The notes below the pieces were generated by a model. That model saw only the letters and a list, made by a program, of their open reading frames with translations, was not told the origin of the DNA and made no database searches. A program made the translations under genes and the position numbers. Of a stretch of DNA of 64,000 nt, positions 35,232-46,456 are shown in pieces (the stretch's first letter is position 1; each line of letters begins with the position of its first letter). The DNA comes from Maea johnstoni (Eukaryota; Annelida; Polychaeta; Spionida; Magelonidae): assembly GCA_963942565.1 (NCBI GenBank), contig OZ012685.1, positions 21,598,536 through 21,662,535 on the forward strand, read 5' to 3'.

Positions 35232-35580
35232 TAGAAGGATGGATAGAACAACAGATTCAGAGGTATGTACTTATTTTCATTACACTATTGATACTAAGAT
35301 TTGGTGTGCTTGTAGATCAGGGATGTTCTTTGAATTAGCCCTGTGGTAATTTGTTTAGAACTCCCATCCATCCCAGGGGATATCTTTATCTTTGACATGT
35401 CATCTGGATACATGATATCAAAAAATAATACTATATAACTATTGGTAAATTGACAGAATATTTGATGGAGAGTTCTTCACTGGGTCTGAATCTATAGATC
35501 TCCAAAAAATATTTTCTAGAAGCTTGGGTCACCTCATGCAAAAACAGTCAAGGTGTCTGTGCGCTACAAACTTGAAAGGG
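35232..35580 (+). mobile_element. TTAA-2-like MITE, long copy
   Basis: TTAA (35228-35231), then CCTTTTCAATTAGAAGG; right end acttgaaaGGG, then TTAA (35581-35584). It contains agaatatttgatggagagtt. Confidence 0.55.
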
Positions 35581-35645
35581 TTAAAGAAATACAGATTATA
35601 ATGTAAGAATAAAGTGGAATCAATCATGAACAAGTATATTTCCAC

Positions 35646-36013
35646 TAGGGTTGGGAATCGGTTGCAATTTCATGATCGATAATCAGTTACAGCCAACCGA
35701 TCGATTATCAATCATAATCAGTTCATCGCACTTTTGCAGTAATTGGGTACTAGAGGTCTAGAGCCTAATAATAAGTCATAGTCTATGACAATTACTTGCT
35801 TTAAGCACCTACCTTAACTTCGTTTTGAAGTGTTTTTGGAGCTTAGTTTCATAACAAGAAAGCTGACAACTTGTCTGTCATTTAGTTCTATATTTTGCCA
35901 CTAGGTGTCACCTTTTCCGATTATTATCGATTGCCAGTTTTGTAATCGATTAATCAGAATCAGAGAGGTAAACGATTGATTATCGATTATAATCGATGAT
36001 CGTCCCAACACTA
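35646..36013. mobile_element. hAT-type MITE, complete
   Basis: Begins TAGGGTTGGGAATCGG and ends GATCGTCCCAACACTA. It is flanked by a perfect 8-bp duplication ATTTCCAC at 35638-35645 and 36014-36021. TAGNGTTGGG ends with 8-bp duplications are characteristic of hAT elements. Subterminal atcgattat/ataatcgat words are repeated near both ends. About 368 bp, with no transposase. Confidence 0.9.
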
Positions 36014-36087
36014 ATTTCCACAATGCTGCAATCTGGACAATGACACATTCTAAGTATTAACTTTTCACATGGACTGTAAAGTGTTAA

Positions 36088-36207
36088 CCCTTCCAATGCT
36101 ACTTTCATCCAAAGCACAAGGAACCATGTGCCAGGGTTTCAGTCATTTTTCAGTAGTTTTTTTTAATCATTTCGTTTTGGCCAACTAAGCCACATACGGC
36201 GTAAGGG
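36088..36207 (+). mobile_element. TTAA-1 MITE with internal deletion
   Basis: TTAA (36084-36087), CCCTTCCAATGCTAC; right end ggcgtaaGGG, TTAA (36208-36211). The middle, including gttggtattcattgg, is missing, giving about 120 bp. Confidence 0.75.
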
Positions 36208-36519
36208 TTAAAATCCACTCAGGTAGTATATCAGCATCCACAATTACAAAGTATTACTTTTTTCAATGTTGCGCAAAATATCAAATACAAATCAACATTA
36301 GCCAATTAATTAATGCACGTGCTGGCCAAAAGTGCTGTGGCCATTGTAACATTTTTGGGGGTCCAAATGTCTCCTTCAGATATTCTGTCAATTGCTGATC
36401 AGTGCAATTTTCTGAAAATTGCTAAAGGGAAAATCTTGCTGATGACCAAATCAAGAAATCCTTACCCCATTTTGAGAATTCTAAAATGCTCAGTTCTATA
36501 GCAAAATCCAGGGTCTTAA

Positions 36520-36645
36520 CCCTTCCAATGCACAATGCATTCTTGAAAACAATCTAAACCCTGTCATGATGGTATTCATTGGAAATCTCTCGCTGACTAC
36601 TCTCAAATAAGTACCCATATGGCAGGTTTTTTTTAGTCACTTTGT
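36520..36645 (+). mobile_element. TTAA-1 MITE, right part missing
   Basis: TTAA (36516-36519), CCCTTCCAATGCACAATGC, then gatggtattcattggaaa and agtacccatatggcagg, after which similarity stops. Confidence 0.65.
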
Positions 36646-36867
36646 GATGTAGAAGGGAAAGTTATTAAAATCATTTTATTTTGGATAGGATTTGCAGAAG
36701 TGTACTTTAGGCTGAATAATATTATCACCGGAAGGCGAAGATATTTGATCTGGTGATTATTGATCAACAAATTATTGTGCTGTTTTGATAGTCATTTTCC
36801 CATCCACAACAAATAACTTGGAAAAGTGATGATGCCCTGATGCCTGATGGCATGTTTTTTAAGGGGT

Positions 36868-37111
36868 CAGGGTGCAACATAGGTTCTAAAACATTTTTTG
36901 CAGAGTGTGGCAAGCTGCCCCTAAGGTTTACCTGCCCCACCTGCACTTCCACTTGCCCTGCCACTCTATTATAGGGTGAACTCTCCCCAAAAATATAACT
37001 TGCCGACTGCCGAGCGGGGCAAGTTGAGGTCTTGTTCTGTTTGACTGATTGCCAGTTTTTACTGAATTCGCTTGTAACTAGCGACGGGGCAAGTGGTTAT
37101 GTTGCACGCTG
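36868..37111 (+). mobile_element. CAGGG-5 MITE with cttgcc words
   Basis: Begins CAGGGTGCAACATAGG and ends TTATGTTGCACGCTG, flanked by GGGGT (36863-36867 and 37112-37116). ggcaagctgcccc, cacttgccc and ggggcaagt words recur near both ends. Confidence 0.8.
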
Positions 37112-37284
37112 GGGGTTAAGATATCAAAACGACACCCAAATGTTCACCCTGTGAATTTAGGCCCAGATTGTGTTTTTTATTTATGGGTTTAAGATATCCA
37201 AAATGATGCCCAAACACCTTATTAGTTAGAGCCATGATGGTGCTTGATTTGTATGGGTTGAGCTATCCAAACAAGGCCACGATG

Positions 37285-37543
37285 CAGTCATAAAGACTAA
37301 TTTTTACTATTACTAGCCAATTTTTGAACTTACTAGACCAGGTCAGGCTTGTTGTAAATGGCGGGGATGTAAACAAGATGACGACATGTGAGCATTTGTT
37401 CTTAGTTTTTCCTTTTTATTTTTCAAGGGTTTGGGGTGGGGAATTGTTCACTCGCCCAATGGGCTAGCATATTTCGACTCTAACTCGCCCAATTTGAAAG
37501 AAACTCGCATTGGCTAGTGGGCTAGTGTTAGTTTTTATCACTG
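37285..37543 (+). mobile_element. TIR MITE with ctcgcccaa and gctagt words
   Basis: Begins CAGTCATAAAGACTAATTTT and ends GTTAGTTTTTATCACTG, imperfect inverted repeats. actcgcccaat and gggctagtg words occur near the right end, actagccaa near the left. No clean target duplication. Confidence 0.55.
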
Positions 37544-37544
37544 A

Positions 37545-38153
37545 TGATGGTGTGTGATTTTCAGTGCACAAGATATCTAAATGATGTCCAGACACCCTAT
37601 TAGTTAAGGCCCTGATGCCTGATGGTGTGAGTTTTAAGGGGTTTTGATATCCAAATGATGCTTAGACACCCTATCAGTGTAGATATCCTCATCATTTCAA
37701 TAATATAATCTGCGCTGACTGCCCCTAAGGTAAGATTGTTTTGCCTACTCGCATAGCTATTCAGCCTTTTTGGCTTAAGTAGCAGAATTCTCCACACTTC
37801 TACAGATCCACTTTTTATAGTCTAAATGCCAGTACCTAGATCTTGAACCTTGATTTCTAAAGGTCCAGCCTAGCTTATACCAGCCCTGCAAAAACAACCT
37901 GTCTTTGACAATGGCATAGTTTGCATTTTAAAACTCCTATCAACCTCATGTGTACTTACCTCTTGACATTCTAAATAATGAACAATATATTACAGGTTTT
38001 TGCAGAATCTGTCTTGTCCTGTTGAAAAAAGGCATTTAATACACACTTGACCTACCATGGTTTTGTTCAATTTTACTTGCTTCTTATGTTGGAATCTCTG
38101 TAACTTCAAACCATACAAAATAAAATGAAACGCAATGAAGGAGAAAAAACCAA
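37545..38153 (-). other. Start of WAPL first coding intron; no further exon seen
   Basis: On the minus strand this is downstream of the WAPL splice donor. It holds tandem gatatccaaatgatg-like words (also at 37125-37270) and no recognisable WAPL exon. Confidence 0.4.
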
Positions 38154-38159
38154 GCTTAC

Positions 38160-39470
38160 CTTCTTTGGACTGTTGAAAATCCTTTTGGATCCACTGGAAT
38201 CTTTGGAACCTGAACTGCTGCTGCCATTTTTTCTAGAATCTGTGTTCAGTTTCCAGCGTCTGGCTTTGCCACTGTCTTTTTTATCCCTATTGTCTCTGTT
38301 AAATAAAAGTGTCCTGGTCGGTGGCCGACTCGTGCTGGCCGTAGCCACGTCATTGCTCTTCACATCCTCAGTTTCCAAAGGAGGCTGCTTCGTGTAAGAA
38401 TGTTCTAAAGCCGAGGGCGACGCAAAGTCCTGATCCTGGACCTTTTTCGTGTACGCATGCTCCTCCTCGACCACTGACGTTGATGCGGCATTCGGCGACA
38501 TAACGCCACCGTCTAATGATTCGTTGTTATCCTTCGCCTCCTCATCACTGTCCCAGATCTTCGACCCGTACCCCTTCATCGGGACCTTTTTAAAGGATAT
38601 CTCCTCGTCACTACTGTCAATATTATGGTCTGTATCGTGGTCACTCTCGACCATGATTGGAGAGGAGGAGAGTGGAATCGGAGATGATGATAATGAAATT
38701 GGAGAAGCCGACAACATGATCGGTGACGATGACGACATTGAAATCCTATTACTAGACATTGGCGATGACGTAAGGGTTAAATTATCCGATAACCTGATTG
38801 AACTGGCAGGGCTGAGTAGAGTTATTTCCGATTTCGGTTTTGTGGTAAGCGTTGCACTAACTATAGTTGCTTTCAATGGCACCCTGTTTTTCGTCGTGAA
38901 GAATTTTTTCGGCTTAGCCGAGTCCGGCCGTTTTACCTGGGTCAGTTCCCTCTGCATATTTCCCACCGGGAGTTTAAACGTAAAACTTTCTTTTTTGGGT
39001 TCAGTGGTTATTTTGGCCGTGAAGAATGTCTTTGATGTGCCACTGTTGCCCGAAGTGGTGATCGTAGTCTTTGGGATGCGAGTATAGGTTCTAATGGGCC
39101 CTCGTTTGAGAACGGGAGGTGACTCCATTATCGGCTCGGGACTAGCTGCCGCAGAGGGCTTCACCGTTTCACAAACTAACTCAGGTGGTGCCTGATTTTT
39201 ATTTGATTCAATCGACTTCAGCGCCGTGGTCATTTCCACGTTGGCACGCCGCCTTTTCGGGCTGGCCGGGCCATCATCGTCCGAGTCGAAACTGAACACA
39301 TCGGCAGCACTCGCTACATCAACCTTTTGCTCCTTGCCCGAGGCGATCCTCCAGCTCTGCACCTTGGCGACATCTGGTGGTGGATTGAAGACCTCGTCGA
39401 AGCGCTTACTGGCCATGGTGTCCGTGGGGGCGCCCTTGCCATAAGTCTTCAGTCCTGCATAGCGCGGCAT
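38160..39470 (-). CDS. WAPL: WAPL cohesin release factor, first coding exon (437 codons)
   Basis: WAPL binds PDS5 and cohesin in the nucleus and promotes release of cohesin from chromatin. This exon encodes the disordered N-terminal region. Visible matches to the family: LysThrTyr-Gly-Lys-Gly and ArgPheAspGluValPhe at residues 8-28 (vertebrate KTYSRKG..KFDEVF); ValPheSerPheAspSerAspAspAsp at 58-66 (vertebrate PFGFDSDDE); LysProLysLysPhePhe at 186-191 (also in fly Wapl); and ArgIlePheAsnSerProLys at 430-436, matching RKIFSGPKR at the equivalent point in human WAPL. A basic SPKRRR lies at 70-75, and serine-rich SSSPI repeats at 246-272. The exon stops in phase 0 at CCAAAGAAG|GTAAGC (donor 38154-38159). 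The first ATG is chosen because the conserved KTY motif follows it. The canonical FGF triplet that binds PDS5 reads FSF here. The C-terminal WAPL domain is not in this exon. Confidence 0.88.
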
Positions 39471-39543
39471 CCTCTTGAAGCCGGTCTCTTCACATAGAGC
39501 ACTGATAGGCCTTCCTTACCACAGCAGCACAAGCACACACTAC
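39471..39543 (-). other. WAPL: Probable WAPL 5' untranslated part of the exon
   Basis: Upstream of the start codon the minus strand reads ttgctatattccag|gtagtg, a plausible splice acceptor ending at 39544. If used, this 73-bp leader joins an upstream non-coding exon at higher coordinates that I could not locate. Confidence 0.5.
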
Positions 39544-39649
39544 CTGGAATATAGCAAACAGAGGAGTTACTAAGGTTAGAATTACCGAAAAAAATATTAT
39601 TTTGCATTACATAATTAAAATCGATTTGGGTTGATTTCCCGGCCACATT

Positions 39650-39742
39650 GGGAGTTGGGAGGACGGTAAAAACTTAAGAGTAGGGATTTTTTTGAATAAA
39701 AACTTGTTAGGGTAGGGTTACAGGCCTATAAGGCCTATTTTA
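39650..39742 (-). mobile_element. GTTTCC MITE, partial
   Basis: gggagttgggaggacgg, gggatttttttgaataaaaa and cttgttagggtagggttaca match the right half of the family. The terminal aaacaaacaa is lost. It lies just upstream of the WAPL exon, in the presumed 5' intron. Confidence 0.75.
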
Positions 39743-39749
39743 GGATTGA

Positions 39750-40125
39750 GCATAATCTAATTTGTCATATGTCTATCGAAAGAGTAATACATGGCTTGCA
39801 ACCATTTTAGACTTAATTAACTTAGCAAGATAGGCAAGTTGACCTGATTTTATTTTGACTGGCAATATGAATATGTGAATATATCTTTATTTCGTTCATG
39901 CCTTTCAAATATTTACACGAAAATGAAACAACTTCATATGACTTTTTATCAGGGCAAGGCATGACTTCTTACTGCCAGGCAGCCACTTTTACTGCCTGTT
40001 TGGATGCCTACCAAATAGCAGGGCATGTTTAAATTTTTTCTGAGATCAGACTGTAGTTAGGAACTTTTCTTCCCTGTTTCAAAGGCAGGGCTCGACATTG
40101 GTGCTTGCCAATTTGTAAATCATAG
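39750..40125. other. No gene seen
   Basis: AT-rich, presumably WAPL 5' intron or upstream DNA. A cagggctcgacattggtgcttgcc word at 40087 is the left end of a CAGGG-5 element whose remainder (cttgccctaatgcccagtactgggcaagt near 40410) is displaced. Confidence 0.35.
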
Positions 40126-40132
40126 CTGAAGG

Positions 40133-40313
40133 TAGGGCTGTCATTGATAAGAAATATTTATCGATTCAATAATCGACAAAATTATTACCGATACGCTACC
40201 TCGATTCGATTCAGCGTATCAAATTCAAAAGGAATGAAAACCAGCAATGTGCTCATGAGGAATGGTCGTAGTTCGTGTGTGGGGTGATTTTTTGACCTAT
40301 TGATCACAGCCCT
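40133..40313. mobile_element. Possible hAT-like MITE
   Basis: Ends TAGGGCTGTCATTGAT and ATTGATCACAGCCCTA are inverted repeats, and tatcgattcaataatcg-type palindromes lie inside. The 8 bp on either side do not match, so the call is tentative. Confidence 0.5.
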
Positions 40314-40793
40314 AACACAAACACATTCATCTGTGTGAATTCAAGGATAAATGGAATGGATGCACACAGTTGTGGTGGTGAGAAGGGCAAGTGAAAGTTG
40401 AATCACACTTGCCCTAATGCCCAGTACTGGGCAAGTTGCCGCAAAAGTAAATGATATGCCCTGAAAGGGCTTTTGAACAGAAAGCAATGAAGTCTACTAA
40501 TGAAGAGAAGAGAGAATGGGTGGATCTAGAGGTGAGGAACTGGACCTCCTGCGGGTCAGGAATTTATATATATATATATAATTTTTCTCATTATCCAGGC
40601 GTATCATGGTTAAAACTCTACTCAATGGATCCTTATTGTTAGGCATTAATTAGTATGAGTGTTGAATACCAACGGATACTCAGGATATCAAGGTGGACTC
40701 GGAAATTTAGGGCTCCAAAAAGGATAACCATATGCTCTTAAACAGTTGACCCTTACACTGCTGGTGGCTAATTTGGCCACAGCATTGAAAGGG

Positions 40794-40970
40794 TTAACCC
40801 TTTCAATGCTAAGGATACCTTTATTCAAAGCAAATGACGCAAAGATTTTTGAAAAACTTCTAAACCCTGTCATTTGGTATCAATTGGATAGCTCACACCG
40901 AGTACTCTCAGATGAGTACCCACGAGCAAGGGTTATAGTCATTTTCAGGTTTTTTGTCAAGGCCAAATTA
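40794..40970 (+). mobile_element. TTAA-1 MITE, outermost layer of a four-element nest
   Basis: TTAA (40794-40797), CCCTTTCAATGCTAAGG, through agtactctcagatgagtacc to aaggccaaatta, where the GTTTCC element begins. A mostly deleted reversed TTAA-1 (40747-40793) abuts its left end. Confidence 0.75.
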
Positions 40971-41149
40971 GGCCTAAAAAAGTTGTTTGTTTTCTGTAAG
41001 GCCACTCCAATTGAATTACTTGTCTTACAAGCTTTTTTGGAAAAAAAATTCTGTCAGACTCCAAAAAAAAAGAAAAAAAAAGTTGACTTTGGTGTCTTAC
41101 GGACGAAAGTGGTTTAGAAATTTTCTGTCAGACTCCAAAAAAAAAAGAG

Positions 41150-41900
41150 AAAAAAATATAATATTTAATATACCTATCGGCAATCTGGGCTCTGTTTTTG
41201 ATCCAAGCATGAATATGGCCGCACATGTGTCAAAGGCAGTCAAATCTGCAAACTATCACCTTCGAAACATTGGAAGGATCAGAAAATACTTGACTGCAGA
41301 ATCAACTAAAGGTGCTGTCATATCCCTGGTAACCTCAAGATTCGACTACTGCAATGGACTTCTCTGTGGAATACCTGAAGAGCTAATATGTAAGCTCCAG
41401 AGAGTACAAAATAATGCCGCCAGGGTGATCACACTCACAAAGAAGTATGACCATATCACTCCAGTACTAAAGGAACTTCACTGGTTACCAGTCAGGAAGA
41501 GAATTGAATTCAAGATTCTTCTCCTGGCGTACAAGTGTTTGCATGGAACTGCACCCTCTTACCTGAGGGAAATGCTGAAAGAGTATGTCCCACCACGGAC
41601 ACTGAGATCAACATCCAAGAACTTACTCTGCGAGCCGAGAACCAACATGAAAACCTACGGTGACAGATCATTTAGTGCCTGTGCCCCAAAACTATGGAAT
41701 CAGCTCCCAGATAATATTCGGGCAGCTGGGAGTGTGGCAATCTTCAAACGACAATTGAAAACACATCTGTTCAAAGATGTATTTATCAAATAACTATGTG
41801 GATATCAACATCTATCCTCTGACAATGAATGTAATGCGCCTTTGAGCATGTTTATATGGAAAGGGCGCAATATCAAATGACAATATTATTATTATTATTA
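41150..41900 (+). mobile_element. L2/CR1-like LINE, 5'-truncated 3' end, innermost layer
   Basis: Inserted within the A-run of the Harbinger-like element. The 3' untranslated part ends gcgcctttgagcatgttta, aaagggcgcaatatcaaatg and an (ATT)n tail, a typical L2/CR1-group terminus. The flanking A-rich words cannot give an unambiguous target duplication. Confidence 0.85.
41161..41793 (+). pseudogene. LINE reverse transcriptase ORF, C-terminal fragment
   Basis: The open frame from about 41161 to the stop at 41791-41793 encodes the C-terminal end of a non-LTR retrotransposon ORF2. Recognisable family words are AsnLeuGlySerValPheAspPro, HisLeuArgAsnIle, SerArgPheAspTyrCysAsn, GlnAsnAsnAlaAlaArg, LeuHisTrpLeuProVal, ArgIleGluPheLysIleLeu and PheLysArgGlnLeuLysThrHisLeuPhe. 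The endonuclease and catalytic reverse transcriptase domains are absent because of 5' truncation. The frame is intact over 200 codons, so insertion is fairly recent. The upstream codons of the track-length frame (to 40987) belong to flanking MITE DNA. Confidence 0.88.
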
Positions 41901-44608
41901 AAAAAAGTGCAAGTTTTAAGAATATTCATTGTAAGGGTGATTCAATCAACTACAGGAATTTATCAGTGCTGCAGTAGAGCCTCAGAGTTGAGGATGTATA
42001 TCTCCCACCCTTCAGGTTGCAGGGATTAATTGATTGATTGATTTTATTTAATTGAGAATAGGCTGTGAGAAATATCTCGCTACCATTCCTAGTCGTCAGA
42101 CTCTAAAAAAAAATAATAATAATAAAAAAACAAACATTTTTCAACTTTTTTTTTTATTCCAAAATGGCTCATTTCCTGCCTCCTGAGCTCGTAAGACAAG
42201 TAACTAAATTGTAGTGGCCTAACCCTACCCTAATAAGTTTTCATTCAAAAAATCCCTACCCTCAAAGTTTTTTCCGCCCTCCCAACTCCCAATCAAGGTA
42301 AAACATGCATAAAACACACATTTTTGACCAAAAAAATAATGCAACCAACCTAGCTACCCTATTTTTTTCAGACCGTTATATATATAGGGTATTTCCATTT
42401 CTCCAGAGCACAGGAAGCTAATCTTATGATATCTCAAATTTTTTTGGAGTGAAAGATAAGTTCATTCAATACCACAGCACACATGTTGATGCAGCGCCAC
42501 CTATAAGTTCATTCCAATACCTATCACACATATTCCTGCAGTGCCTCCTTTACTAAATTAGTTCCCTTCCAATACACCATCGCACAAAGGGAACTAATAG
42601 GTGGCGCTGTAGAAGCGTGTGATGTGGTATTGGAAGGGAACTAATAGGTGGCGCTGTAGTAGCATGTCATGTGGTATTGGAAGGGAACTGATAGGTGGCG
42701 CTGCAGCAGCGTGTGATGTGGTATTGGAAGGGAACTAATAGGTAGCGCTGTAGTAGCGTGTGATCTTGTATTGGAAGAGATGTAATAGGTGGTGCTGTAG
42801 TAGCCGGTGATGTGGTATTGGAAGGGAACTAATAGGTGGCGCTGTAGTAGCGTGTGATCTTGTATTGGAAGAGAGGTAATAGGTGGCACTGCAGTAGTGT
42901 GTGATGTGGTATTGGAAGTGAACTAATAGGTGGCGCTGTAGTAGCGTGTGATCTTGTATTGGAAGAGATGTAATAGGTGGCGCTGTAGTAGCCTGTGATG
43001 TGGTATTGGAAGGGAACTAATAGGTGGCGCTGTAGTAGCCTGTGATGTGGTATTGGAAGAGAGGTAATAGGTGGCGCTGCAGTAGCGTGTGATGGGGTAT
43101 TGGAAGGGAAATAATAGGTGGCGCTGTAGTAGCATGTGATGTGGTATTGGAAGGGAACTAAAAGGTGGCGCTGTAGAAGCATGGGATGTGGTATTAGAGG
43201 AGAACTAATAGGTGGGGCTGTAGTAACGTGTGGTGGGGTATTGGACGAGGCTAGTAGGTGGCGATGTAGTAACGTGTGATGGGTTTTTTGAAGAGACTAA
43301 TAAGTGGCGCTGTAGTAACATGTGATTGCATATTTGAAGGGAACCAATGGTGCCCCTTTAGTGGAGTGTGATTGCTTATTGGTAGAGAACCAATAGGTGG
43401 CGCTGTAGTAGCGTATGATGGGATATTAGAAGAGAACTTATAGGTGGCGCTGTAGTAATGTGTGATTGGGAATTGGAAGAGAATTAATAGGTGGCGCTAT
43501 AGTAGCGTGTGATGTAGCATAGGAATGGAACTAATAGGTGGCGCTGTAGTAGTGAGTGATGTAGGATTGGAAGGGAACTAAAAGGTGGCACTTTAGTAGC
43601 ATGTGATGTAGTATAGGAATGGAACTAATAGGTGGCACTGTAGTAGTGAGTGATGTAGGATTGGAAGGGAACTAAAAGGTGGCGCTTTAGTACTGTAGCA
43701 TGTGATGTAGTATAGGAGGGGAACTAATAGGTGACGCTGCAGTAGCGTGTGATGTGGTGTTGGAAGGGAACTAATAGGTGGCGCTGTAGTAGCAAGGGAT
43801 GTTGGATTGAAAGGGAACCAATATGTGGCGCTGCAGTAGCGTGTGATGCAGTATAGGAAGGGAACTTATAGGTGGCGCTGTAGTAACGTGTGATTGCGTT
43901 TTGGAAGGGAACCAATGGTGGCGCTGTAGTAGTGAGGGATGTAGGATTGGAAGGGAACTAATAGGTGGTTCAGTGGTAGCGTTTGACGTGGTATTGGAAG
44001 GGAACTAATAGGTGGCGCTGCAGTAGCGTGTGATGTGGTATTGGAAGGGAACTAATAGGTGGCGCTGTAGTAGCGTGTGATCTTGTATTGGAAGAGAACT
44101 AATAGGTGGCACTGCAGTAGCGTGTGATGTGGTATTGGAAGAGAACTAATAGGTGGCGCTGTAGTAGTGTGTGATCTTGTATTGGAAGAGAGGTAATAGG
44201 TGGCACTGCAGTAGCGTGTGATGTGGTATTGGAAGAGAACTAATAGGTGGCGCTGTAGTAGCGTGTGATGTGGTATTGGAAGGGAACTAATAGGTGGCGC
44301 TGTAGTAGCGTGTGATGTGGTATTGGAAGAGAACTAATAGGTGGCGCTGTAGTAGCTTGTGATCTTTTATTGGAAGAGAGGTAGTAGGTGGCGCTGCAGT
44401 AGCGTGTGATGGGGTATTGGAAGGGAAATAATAGGTGGCGCTGTAGTAGCATGTGATGTGGTATTAGAGAACTAATAGGTGGTGCTGTAATAACGTGTGA
44501 TTGGGAATTGGAATAGAATTAATAGGTGGCGCTGTAGAAGCACGTGATGTGGTATTGGAAGACTATTAATTGGTGGCGCTGTAGTAGCGTGTGATGTGAT
44601 AGTGGAAG

Positions 44609-45049
44609 TTGTGCTGGGACTCGGCCCAAAGACATGAACTCAAGCGCTCAGCAAATTTAACGACCAAAATTCGAGTCAATATCGAGTTTTACGGCCACAT
44701 TGACAAGATCTTAAGGCAAACGATTTAAAACAAAATTGCCCTGGCACATGCCAGGCACACATACGGTGTACCGCGGCATTGACAATCGCTGCACCAGAAA
44801 ATGGTGTAATACGCATCTGACACGGAGACTTAAGAAAACACATTTTATTTCAGGAATTCTGGTGCAAATTTGGGAGTTTTGGCTGTAGCTAGGCCACACA
44901 TGCATCGGAAACATGTGTTGCTAATTAAAATGTCATCAGGTCATAATTTCCAATTACAATTAACAATTCCAATAACAATTTCCGCCACGCTCAGATCGGA
45001 GCCCCCAGCGACCGAAAGCCTGTGCTTCCGATTACTCGTCCCACCACTA
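44609..45049. mobile_element. hAT-type MITE inside the 47-bp array
   Basis: Begins TTGTGCTGGGACTCGG and ends ACTCGTCCCACCACTA. The 8 bp on either side, AGTGGAAG (44601-44608) and ATTGGAAG (45050-45057), differ at one position and belong to the array unit. The interior is richer in CpG than the array. Confidence 0.75.
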
Positions 45050-45511
45050 ATTGGAAGGCAATTAATAGGTGGCGCTGTAGAAGCGAATGATGTGGTAATG
45101 GAAGGGAACAAATAGGTGGCGCTGTAGTATCGTGTGATGTGGTATTGGAAGGGAACTAATAGGTGGCGCTGTAGTAGCGTGTGATGTGGTAATGGAAGGG
45201 AACTAATAGGTGGCGCTGTAGTAGCGTGTGATAGGTGGCGCTGTCGCAGTATTTGGTGCGGTATTAATAGAACTTATGGGTGGCACTGTAGTAGTGTGTG
45301 ATGTGGTATAGGAGGGGAACTAATAGGTGGCGCTGTAGTAGTATGTGATGTGGTATTGGAAGGGAACTAATAGGTGGCACTGTAGTAGCGTGTGATGTTG
45401 TTTTCAAAGAGAGCTTATAGGTGGTGCTGTTGTAGTATGTGATGCGGTATTGGAAGGGAACTAATAGGTGGCGCTGTAGTAGCGAGTAATGAGGCATTGG
45501 AAGAGAACTAA

Positions 45512-46425
45512 GGCTGGGGTTCCACATCGAGCCCGTGTGAATGCGACTTTATGCAAATGATATGGTAATGAGTTTTTCAAGTCGAATTTGAGGTTAAGGA
45601 AAAGTCGCAATCGACTTTTCGACAAAAGTTCGGCAATTCATATTCGACCTTTTTTTTGAAGCGAAAAATGAAAAGTCGAATTCGCAAATGAAATGTCGCA
45701 TGCGCAAAAAGGGGCCTCTCAAACCGTTTGAGAGGCCCCAGCATCATTTTTTTGTCGCATGCGCGCGGATTCGACTTTGGCAATATGCTAATGAGTTAAC
45801 TCCCAGTAGTTCATTTGCATAAAGTCGAAAGCGACATATGGGAAGTCGAATGCGACTTTTTTAAAGTCGCATTCGACTTTTTGGAAGTCGAATGCGTGAA
45901 ATAAACTTACGCATTCGATAAGTTGCTTTGACAATGTTATGGTGGTTATTTTCCAACGATCAAAATGTCGAATGCGCATTTAAAATGTTCTACTTCATTT
46001 TGTCGAATTAGACATTTTAAATGCGCATTCGACTTTTAAAAGATTGAATGTGACAACAATCTGCAAGTCGCATTCGAATTTATAAAAGTCGCATTCGAAT
46101 TTTTAGTCTTCGAATGCAACTTTTGAAATGTCGAATGCGAATTTAAATGTCGAATGCGACTTTTGGAAAGTCGCATTCGACCTAACCTGTCAATCAACCA
46201 GGAAATTTGCATAAACTCGCATTCGACAAGTCTTTTGTGCGTTCGCACAACCGTTTTCGACCTTTCGACTTCTAGCACGTCGAATGCGACGTTTAGCGAT
46301 TCCACATCGCATTCGACACGCCTATAAATGCCTAACCCAATGACATTTTTGCGTGTCGCATTAGACTTTTAGCAAAGTTTTGCAAACTCGTCGAATTCCA
46401 GCCAGCTCGATGTGGAACCCCAGGC
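45512..46425. mobile_element. TAA-flanked TIR element built of TCGCATTCGA words
   Basis: Ends GGCTGGGGTTCCACATCGAG and its near complement (gctcgatgtggaaccccaggc), flanked by TAA (45509-45511 and 46426-46428). The 914-bp interior holds many copies of gtcgaatgcgac, gtcgcattcgac and variants in both orientations, with aaatg or ttt spacers. No transposase. The 3-bp TAA duplication is Harbinger-like. Confidence 0.8.
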
Positions 46426-46456
46426 TAATAGGTGGCGCTGTAGTAGCAAGTAATGA

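Larger units (their letters stand above)
41000..42219 (+). mobile_element. Harbinger-like MITE, third layer, split by a LINE
   Basis: Left end GGCCACTCCAATTGAATTAC, right end gtaagacaagtaactaaatt..gtggcc, flanked by TAA (40997-40999 and 42220-42222). The intact copy at 16610-17070 shows the uninterrupted interior. Confidence 0.85.
40971..42385 (+). mobile_element. GTTTCC MITE, second layer, split
   Basis: Left end GGCCTAAAAAAGTTGTTTG follows TTA of the TTAA-1 element. After 29 bp it is interrupted by the Harbinger-like element (41000-42219), then resumes taaccctaccctaataag through cccaactcccaatca to ttcagaccgttatata, where its right end is lost. Confidence 0.8.

Noticed and set aside
38449-39087. 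212-codon plus-strand open frame
   Set aside because: Antisense shadow of the WAPL exon, whose minus-strand frame shows family motifs and a proper splice donor.
42641-43182. Histidine/tyrosine-rich minus-strand open frames
   Set aside because: They come from the 47-bp array, which shifts frame every unit, and have no protein similarity.
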